Shown in pieces: positions 59,901 through 64,000 of a stretch of DNA of 64,000 nt. The notes under the pieces were generated by a model that worked only from the letters and a program-made list of their open reading frames with translations, had not been told where the DNA came from and did no database searches. Made by a program: the position numbers and the translations under genes. Location of the stretch: NCBI GenBank assembly GCA_013399855.1, contig VXAY01005805.1, positions 109,826 through 173,825 of the forward strand, in the 5' to 3' direction. The first letter of the stretch is position 1. Every line of letters begins with the position of its first letter. This stretch comes from Oxyruncus cristatus (taxonomy: Eukaryota; Chordata; Aves; Passeriformes; Cotingidae).

Positions 59901-62686
59901 GGGTTTCTCAAAAGAGACCTCTGAGCCAGCAGGCTGACGTCTGTTCAGAGTATGGACTACAAACCCTTCCCTACAAACACAGTCCATGTTTCTCACACTC
60001 CATTGCTCTTCAGCCAGCCAGATGATGTCTTCTGCTTTTCACAACTCTGAACAAAGTACATCCAGGCCTCTCAATGGACAGTGATAAATCTGCCCCCACC
60101 ACCAGTGATAGAAATCCCAGATTCAGGGATGCCAACCTTTTATGGTCCAATCTGAATGAGAAACTTACTCTAGTTCATAGACACTCCTGGCATTTCAAGA
60201 CCTCCTGGCATTCTGAAAGCTTCCATGTAGTCTGGAATTGGGGAAGTAACCTCTAAACAATGGAAAATAACTGACAAAAAACCCCACACAAGGAATAGGA
60301 CTGCTCATTATCTCTTTCAAAGAAGTTAGTAAGTCTTGAGGTTAGAATGTGTGGAACCAAAATTCAGGTGCTTCCTTAGAGTTAAAGCAGGGGATAAAAC
60401 TCATCCCAGGTAGATTCCCTGCTCACTTACACTTCGCTATTCCAACAAAACCCTTTTCCTCTCAAAGAAAAGAGATATTCACATAACCTTACAATTTAGG
60501 ACCCTCGAGGTCTCTACTCCAACCTCCTGCTCAATCCAGAGCCACCTTAAGTCAGCTCAGGTTGCTCAGGGCTTTGTTCAGTCAAGTTCTACTTTTGTAT
60601 GAGCATCCCCTGAGTCAGACAGAGAGAGGATGACACCAAACCCAGCCTAGTCAAGTCAGAATGGGTCAACATATTCCAGTGCTTGGACACTCACTAAAAA
60701 ATGGATTTCCTAATGTTAATCAATTTACTCCTTGTCCTTCCTCCATGTGTCTCCAAAAAGAGTTTGTCTACTTTACAGCTCATCAGGAAGCTGAAGACAA
60801 CAGTGAGATCTCCCCCCACCACTACCCTTGCCTTAAATCCAGCTGCCTCACTTCCTCACATGCTCTAGTCCCCTAATTGCCTCAGTGGTACTCTCACGGA
60901 ATCGATCCAGTTTTTCAATACCTTTCTTGTACTAGGTGGCCCTAAACTGGATTGGGATGCAGCTCCAGTTTTCAAACTGGTACAGTTACGATAAAATCCT
61001 GTTTTGTGACATTTGGGACCCATTCGACACATATTTTTGCCTTAAAAAGTTCAAAATCTTATTAGGATGCAAAATCCTCTACTGCAAACTGGTCCAGCGA
61101 CATTAAAACCAAGTTTTATAGCTAGACAAAAAGAAGTCTGCCATTTTTCACTGAATGAAAAAAGTGTGATGTTACGGAGTTGAAACCGAATTTGTCAGAT
61201 GTCTTTGGCTGATGAAAATGACACACCTTTTAAATATGTTACATCATTTCAGCTCAGAAGCATCCAAAGAAATAGTTTCAATGTTTGTAATAAGATGCTT
61301 GTAGTAAGTGTAATTTGGGATGGTTTTTCAAGAGCCAAGAAGGCAAAATGCAACAGGTTCATAGCACTGGGCAGGGAGAAGAGAAACCGTCTCACTCACG
61401 AGTGGTTAAGGCAGACAGAATTCGAGGGTTGAAAGCATTTTGCTGCCTGCAGGCCCCTTTCACACACTGACACCACTCTGATCTTCTCCTGTGGATGTTA
61501 TTCCTGTTACTGGGCTGCAGCACCCCCTGAGTCAGACACAAGGACACCATACCTACCTCATTAGGGCAGCCTGATTGAGGCATCGGGGAAGATCTTCACT
61601 CCCATCTAACTAAAAACCAATGTAATTTCTAAATTAAACAGTGACAATGGGTGTGAGACAAGGCAATCCATAGTGGGATGCTCTGAAGTACGGCAGTCAG
61701 GTCCAAGAAAACTCACATTCTCAGGAAACTCACTAAGAAGAGGACTACTGGGTCTGAAATGGAGCAAAAGATCTTTCAGAGAAGCTCTGAAAAGCCCTCC
61801 CAAAGTATACAATCCATGTTGGATTGATTGAGTCATCAGCTTCAAATCATAAGGGATGTTTTCCCCACATTTCATCAGGAAAAAGAAACAACATACAAAA
61901 TATACTTTGGGTTTGTTCCAACAGCTTGAATTCCTAATCTTTTGGTTATGGAGATGAATGAATCAGCTACACACTCCTAGCACATGCAGTATTGGGGGTT
62001 GATATAGAAATGTGGGTGTGTATGTGTGGCACCTCTTTCCATCCATTCCTGCTCTCAAAGCTTTGAAGATCATCTGGATCCTGAGATGGCCTCACCCTTC
62101 AAGGCATTCTGAAACACCTCCACACTTCAGAGAATCCCAGACTAGTGTGGGTTGGAAAGGACTTTAAAGACCATCTCACTCTGCCCCCTGCCATGGGCAG
62201 GGACACCTTCCACTAGCCCAGGTTGCTCCAAGCCCCGTCCAACCCAGCCTTGAACAACTTCCAGGGATGGGGCAGCCACAGTTTCTCTGGGCAACCTGTG
62301 CCAGGGCCTCCCCACCCTCACAGGGAGGAATTTCTCCCCAGTATCCCACCTAACCCTACTCTGTGTCAGTGACCTGCCCCACTGCCCCACTCTGCTGCAA
62401 GAGAGCTGTGTCTGTATCTCTTTTCCACACTCACAGTGCATGTTTAGAATTTGCTGTTGATTTTAACCACAGAAATAAGTCACCATAAGTCATGAAAATT
62501 CATTCTTGAACCTCCTGAAGAAAACCTGAAGCAAACCAAAAGCCCTTACCAGGTGGATCCAGAGAGCCCAGCAATGTAAGTGGCACAGTCCAAAACTCCT
62601 GATTCATAAAGTGCCTTCATGACTCCAGCAAAGCCCACCATGGCACGAAATCCACCTCCCGAGCCCAGGATCGCTATGACCGGGAC
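35859..62686 (-). CDS. PLA2G4A: PLA2G4A, cytosolic phospholipase A2 alpha; 11 exons, partial at 5' end
   Basis: The enzyme hydrolyses the sn-2 acyl bond of membrane phospholipids, preferring arachidonate, and so starts eicosanoid synthesis on ER, Golgi and nuclear membranes after Ca2+ recruitment. Coding segments, in transcript order: 62686-62550, 57971-57749, 55882-55768, 51832-51695, 51375-51283, 48395-48324, 46685-46443, 40881-40697, 37801-37606, 37415-37258, 35990-35859. Every junction is GT-AG and split codons restore the expected residues. Together they give 563 residues aligning without net gap to human residues 187-749 (numbering from knowledge of the family). Seen directly: GSGGGFR loop with Arg200, GLSGS with Ser228, DSGL with Asp549. 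The C2 domain and first catalytic residues lie beyond base 64000; no earlier exon was found up to the edge. If the usual 18-exon vertebrate structure holds, these are exons 8-18. Introns carry CR1 copies and a minisatellite. Confidence 0.97.
36091..36575. repeat. tandem repeat of about 190 bp, 2.5-3 copies, in last PLA2G4A intron
   Basis: The motif ATTAC(C/T)TGACTG, then TAAAACACTG and TTTTAATGTGG, recurs at 36103, 36287 and 36486, spacing 184 and 199 bp. Copies also share the AAAAGCCCCT...TGCTTCCATTTTTAA block. The repeat is diverged and AT-rich, starts about 100 bp from the terminal exon, and matches no transposon I recognise. Confidence 0.85.
37258..37415 (-). CDS. PLA2G4A: PLA2G4A penultimate exon, residues 654-706
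   Basis: 158-nt exon after a TGTGCAG acceptor. It reads VPRETQEEKDFADFDIFDDP then FSTFNFQYPNEAFKRLHDLM, and ends NTLNNID at a GTATGT donor, phase 0. The DFDIFDDP and YPN segments are hallmarks of the catalytic core of this family. Confidence 0.97.
37606..37801 (-). CDS. PLA2G4A: PLA2G4A exon, residues 589-654
   Basis: 196-nt exon after a TTTTCAG acceptor, beginning EILLAEKWARMNKLPFPKID and ending NINFRKYKAP plus G before GTGAGC. It contains GLKECYVFKPK and CPTIIHFVLANINF, conserved in group IVA enzymes. The next intron is only 190 bp. Confidence 0.97.
37912..38381 (+). mobile_element. CR1 LINE 3' fragment (about 470 bp) in PLA2G4A intron
   Basis: Sense copy from GGGCCCAGGAGGGACATGGA through GAATTGTTCAGCCTGGAGAA and the GAAGCTGTGGCTGCCCC block to CATTTTTCTGTGAT. 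Confidence 0.92.
39880..39968 (-). mobile_element. CR1 LINE 3' remnant
   Basis: GAATCACAGAATCATTGAGT then CCAAGATCATCAAGTCCAAC and CCACTGTGCCCGCTAAACC; antisense, old subfamily. Confidence 0.8.
40697..40881 (-). CDS. PLA2G4A: PLA2G4A exon with catalytic Asp549 (residues 527-588)
   Basis: 185-nt exon from a TTCTGCGCAG acceptor to GTACGT. It reads PDEFERIYEPLDVKSKKIH, which holds Lys541, Lys543 and Lys544 implicated in phosphoinositide binding. Then comes VDSGLTFNLPYPLILRPQRG, whose Asp is the catalytic Asp549. The exon ends DSSPPFK, phase 0. An inverted CR1 pair lies in the two flanking introns. Confidence 0.97.
41196..41536 (+). mobile_element. CR1 LINE 3' fragment, old subfamily
   Basis: Sense copy containing AACTTCTTTCTACGGAGGGT, AACAGGTGCCCAAGGAGGGC, ACCTGCTCCAGGTGACCCTG, ending CTGATTCTGTGAT. 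Confidence 0.85.
43046..43262 (-). mobile_element. CR1 LINE 3' fragment in PLA2G4A intron
   Basis: Antisense copy: GAATCACGGAATGGTTTAGG to TTTCCTCCCAGTATCTC. Opposite orientation to the copy at 37912-38381 across the Asp549 exon. Confidence 0.92.
43640..43712 (+). mobile_element. CR1 LINE 3' remnant
   Basis: GGGTTTGATGGTTGGACTTG then GATCTTAAAGGTCTTTTCCA, ending CCTGTGATTCTGTG; sense. Confidence 0.8.
45280..45385 (-). mobile_element. CR1 LINE 3' fragment
   Basis: ATGGAATGGGCTGGGCTGGA to CCCAACCTGGCCCTGAACAC; antisense. Confidence 0.85.
45724..45968 (+). mobile_element. CR1 LINE 3' fragment
   Basis: Sense copy with CAGGACAAGGTTCTTCCCCC and GTCCCTTCCAGCTCAGGGGA, ending TTTTATGATTCTGT. Same subfamily as 14046-14303. 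Confidence 0.9.
46443..46685 (-). CDS. PLA2G4A: PLA2G4A regulatory exon: Ser505, Ser515, DELD site (residues 446-527)
   Basis: 243-nt GC-rich exon. After a variable Glu/Gln/Ser-rich linker it reads SWVQRMLMALVGDSALFNTR, the core cap segment. GRAGKVHNF holds Lys488 of the basic patch. YPLSP holds the MAP-kinase site Ser505, TQES holds Ser515, and DELDA holds the site at which caspase-3 cleaves the human enzyme (Asp522). Positions fit human numbering with no gap. Motifs are seen; their roles are known for the mammalian enzyme and inferred here. Confidence 0.96.
48324..48395 (-). CDS. PLA2G4A: PLA2G4A small exon, acidic linker (residues 422-446)
   Basis: 72-nt exon after a TTTTAACAG acceptor, ending at GTAAGG. 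It encodes NIRLKQLVSSDSSDSEDESQ and a few further residues, the Ser/Asp-rich disordered linker seen in mammalian cPLA2 alpha at this position. Frame and split codons on both sides (Glu, Gly) fit exactly. It has no ATG and is recognised by splice sites and the acidic run. Confidence 0.92.
49334..49390 (-). mobile_element. CR1 LINE 3' remnant
   Basis: CATAGAATCATTAAGGTTGG then AAGTCCAAGATCATTAAGTG; antisense, short. Confidence 0.7.
51283..51375 (-). CDS. PLA2G4A: PLA2G4A exon, residues 391-422
   Basis: 93-nt exon separated from the preceding exon by an intron of only 319 bp. It reads (G)VWGSAFSILFNRVLGV then a variable stretch and TMEEEL, with a split Glu codon at the GTAATA donor. The downstream part corresponds to the start of the flexible lid over the active site. 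Confidence 0.95.
   Translation of the reverse strand: MFGAVHFPYYLTECLVSPTVRIKVPPWKKN
51695..51832 (-). CDS. PLA2G4A: PLA2G4A exon, residues 345-391
   Basis: A TTTTGCAG acceptor completes the Asp codon, giving DWVEFSPYEIGMAKYGTF. The exon ends NPLHFLM plus G at a GTGAGT donor. 138 nt. It enters the cap region (about residue 370 onward in the human structure). It includes DLFGSKFFMGTVVKKY, typical of group IV enzymes. Confidence 0.97.
54342..54395 (-). mobile_element. CR1 LINE 3' remnant
   Basis: ATCACAGAATCATTCAGGTT then GACCCCTAAGATCATCAAGT; antisense, short. Confidence 0.75.
54934..55480 (-). mobile_element. CR1 LINE 3' fragment, twin of the copy at 58.4 kb
   Basis: Antisense copy from ACCACAGATTGTTTTGGGTT through CTCTCCAGGCTGAACAATCC to GTCTCCCCTGAGGGGCAGA. 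Bases 54961-55452 differ from 58438-58930 at only about ten positions plus small indels. Confidence 0.93.
55501..55572. repeat. (AC)n / (TGTA)n microsatellite cluster
   Basis: A short AC-rich run is followed by ATGTATGTATGTGTGTGT at the 5'-truncated side of a CR1 copy. Compound simple repeat. Confidence 0.85.
55768..55882 (-). CDS. PLA2G4A: PLA2G4A exon, residues 307-345
   Basis: The exon starts RMDTTLS after a CTGCAG acceptor and ends VSELMFA plus the first base of an Asp codon at a GTATGG donor. 115 nt. It contains FTCLHVKPDVSELMF, a conserved core strand of the catalytic domain. It lies between two near-identical CR1 copies in the neighbouring introns. Confidence 0.96.
55935..56118. repeat. 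TA-rich low-complexity tract
   Basis: About 180 bp composed almost wholly of TATATA/ATAAAT words in a PLA2G4A intron, just upstream in transcription of the 55768-55882 exon. Confidence 0.85.
56581..56916. repeat. 16-bp minisatellite, 21 exact-length copies, in PLA2G4A intron
   Basis: Unit GGAGAGCACTG(TGA/CCA)(T/C)G repeats 21 times without any length change (336 bp), and a diverged unit precedes it at 56565-56580. The first seven copies end TGATG and the last 14 end CCATG or CCACG. Because 16 is not a multiple of 3, long stop-free frames appear in all phases on both strands; these are not genes. Confidence 0.97.
57749..57971 (-). CDS. PLA2G4A: PLA2G4A exon, residues 232-306
   Basis: The acceptor TTGTAG completes the split Trp codon, and the next residues are YMSTLYSHPDFP. 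The exon ends LIGETLIHD at a GTGAGT donor, phase 0. 223 nt, 74 full codons. It covers the segment just after the nucleophile, including LLLLTPQKVKRYIEALW and FTDIFGMLIGE. No stop or frameshift. Confidence 0.97.
58402..58990 (-). mobile_element. CR1 LINE 3' fragment, twin of the copy at 54.9 kb
   Basis: Antisense copy beginning CACAGAATCCTGGAATGGTT and extending to the GCTGCCCACGCTGGGGGATC region. Same orientation as its twin, about 3.48 kb away, with two PLA2G4A exons between them. Confidence 0.93.
60495..60985 (-). mobile_element. CR1 LINE fragment, old and diverged
   Basis: Antisense: GTCTCTACTCCAACCTCCTG, CAGGTTGCTCAGGGCTTTGT, TTCCAGTGCTTGGACACTCA, AAGACAACAGTGAGATCTCC and GATCCAGTTTTTCAATACC keep the CR1 order despite heavy divergence. 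The 3' tip is missing. Confidence 0.75.
62131..62365 (-). mobile_element. CR1 LINE 3' fragment
   Basis: Antisense copy: GAGAATCCCAGACTAGTGTG to TTTCTCCCCAGTATCCCACC. It lies about 185 bp from the Ser228 exon. Confidence 0.9.
62550..62686 (-). CDS. PLA2G4A: PLA2G4A exon with catalytic Ser228 (residues 187-232)
   Basis: The exon begins after a CTGCAG acceptor and ends ACCTG before a GTAAGG donor; the Trp codon is split 2+1. It encodes the glycine-rich oxyanion loop GSGGGFRAM (Arg200) and the nucleophile elbow GLSGSTW, where the first Ser is Ser228. 137 nt, first coding exon visible in the window. Identity is certain from near-perfect match to the vertebrate family. Confidence 0.97.
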
Positions 62687-62765
62687 CTGCAGAGAGGAGA
62701 GCAGCAGGGTATCACCACAGCAGTTCCTATAAATACTTCCAAGTGTTAAATAAACATTATATGCC

Positions 62766-63262
62766 ACAGAATCACAGAATGTCCTGAGCTGGAAGGGACC
62801 CACAAGGATCATCCAGTCCAGCTCCTGGCCCTGCACAGACACCTCAACAACCCTCAGGGCATTGTCCAAACCCTCCTGGAGCTCTGGCAGCCTTGGGGCT
62901 GTGCCCACTGCCCTGAGGAGCCTGGTCAGTGCCAACCACCCTCTGGGGAAGAACCTTGTCCTGAGATCCAACCTGACCCTGCCCTGACACAGCTCCAGCC
63001 CTTCCCTGGGTGCTGTCCCTGGTCACACAGAGCAGAGATCAGAGCTGCCCCTCCGGAGGAGCTGCAGCCCTGCTGAGCTCTGCCCTCAGTCTCTTCTCCA
63101 GCTGAAGAAGCCAAGTGCCCTCATCTGCTCCTCCTATGGCCCCTCCAGACCCTCCACCATCTCCATGTCCCTTCACTGGACACTCCCCAACAGCTTTAGA
63201 TCTCTCCTAACCTGTGGCACCCACAAGTGCACACAGTCCCTGATGGGAGGCCACACCATGAA
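62766..63262 (-). mobile_element. CR1 LINE 3' fragment (about 500 bp)
   Basis: Antisense copy: CACAGAATCACAGAATGTCC, GCTGGAAGGGACCCACAAGG, the CTGGTCAGTGCCAACCACCC block, and CACCATCTCCATGTCCCTTC. It starts only 80 bp from the Ser228 exon acceptor. Confidence 0.92.
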
Positions 63263-64000
63263 TCTGTATGTCATTTACTCACAGCCCCTTCTGCTTCCCA
63301 AATTGCTGGACGACAGGAGCACTCTTGGACTGAAGTATGGGATGAGAGCTCTGCTGATCCTGAGCAAGAGGAGCCAGGAACCAGCCAGCAGCATGGGAGG
63401 TTCTGCCAAGCTGGAGAAGTCCGAGAGGGGCAGAGCAGACTCCCTTCCGCCTTCCTCCTTATCTTGTACCAGTAGCACCCAGGAGGTGCAAACACAAGCG
63501 GGGGAGACCCTGAGAAGATGAGAGGGGCTTTGCCCCTCTTGGAGCAAGAAGGAGGGGCACAGGTACCCAAGGCTGCAGCCTGAGGACTTGGTCTTTCTAC
63601 TGTGGAAGAGCAGTGGCTCAAGCAGATGCTGTCAGGCTCAAGTGGTGACACCAGTGAGACCCTGGGCTTCCTGGCCATGAAGCCTAGTTTGCTGATGGAG
63701 GTGATCCATGGGAAAATAAAGAATCCACCTGACCAAAGTGAAGAACACCTTCATGAAGAGACTTGGCTAATTTACTGAGGAAGATTTTAGACATCAGGAT
63801 GTGACCAGAGACACTTCTTTTGGGGAATATCTGAGTCATGGTCAGAAAGAAAATATCATGAGGGATTTGTACCTGTCAGATTCAGACTGCGAGATGAAGT
63901 GGTTTTCTCTGAAAACCAGAAGTTATCTCCTGATCTGCCTGGGGTCCTCACAAGAGGGATTTTAATACCTGCTGAAAGGGGAAATCCCCCTGGGCAGACC
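63263..64000. other. unexplained intronic sequence at window edge
   Basis: Not CR1, not an upstream PLA2G4A exon. On the plus strand from about 63690 the text has coding-like composition in two frames interrupted by stops, which could be part of an unrecognised transposon or pseudogene cut by the edge. Confidence 0.35.

Noticed and set aside
63800..64000. Possible upstream PLA2G4A exon
   Set aside because: No minus-strand frame resembles the expected residues just before position 187, and no suitable donor was found.
1..64000. CRISPR arrays, operons or bacterial promoters
   Set aside because: The sequence is vertebrate genomic DNA with spliced exons. The only short regular repeat array is the minisatellite, which has no spacers.

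Overview
This window is vertebrate nuclear DNA and almost certainly from a bird. Throughout it carries dozens of 5'-truncated CR1 LINEs, recognised by the 3' signature around 'AAGGGACCTTAAAG...CCAACC' and tails of the form ATTCTGTGATTCT. It also has a 300-bp LTR of an avian endogenous retrovirus type and very little simple repeat. The CR1 subfamilies and the LTR look neoavian, and a passerine is plausible, but the sequence does not prove the order.

There is one recognisable protein-coding gene. It is PLA2G4A (cytosolic phospholipase A2 alpha, group IVA), on the minus strand from about 34.5 kb to the right edge of the window and beyond. Eleven coding exons can be placed to the base. All have GT-AG introns and join in frame into 563 residues, matching residues 187-749 of the human-numbered enzyme. 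That is the whole catalytic domain from the glycine-rich oxyanion loop to the stop codon. The N-terminal C2 domain and the first part of the catalytic domain must lie beyond base 64000. The catalytic pair Ser228/Asp549, Arg200, the phosphorylation sites at 505, 515 and 727, the lysines of the PIP2-binding patch and the DELD caspase site are all present, so the copy looks functional. A 3' UTR of about 1.3 kb with an AATAAA signal ends the gene near 34.5 kb.

Layout: bases 1-34500 are a gene-free region downstream of PLA2G4A. They hold about 19 CR1 copies, a solo LTR (8.4-8.7 kb), and a 112-codon open C-terminal fragment of a non-LTR retrotransposon with a CCHC zinc finger (16.9-17.3 kb). They also hold a GC/CpG-rich patch with a TATA box (23.0-23.2 kb) and small tandem repeats. 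Bases 34500-62700 are the exons and introns of PLA2G4A. The introns contain many CR1 copies, a 21-copy 16-bp minisatellite (56.6-56.9 kb) and a tandem repeat of about 190 bp next to the last exon. Bases 62700-64000 are intron with a CR1 copy and unexplained sequence.

Points that most merit a second look are: the near-identical direct CR1 pair bracketing two catalytic-domain exons; the two-block minisatellite between those exons; the uninterrupted LINE reading frame; a 30-bp in-place inversion inside one CR1 copy; and the possible orphan promoter at 23.1 kb. No new enzymatic or defence system was seen.
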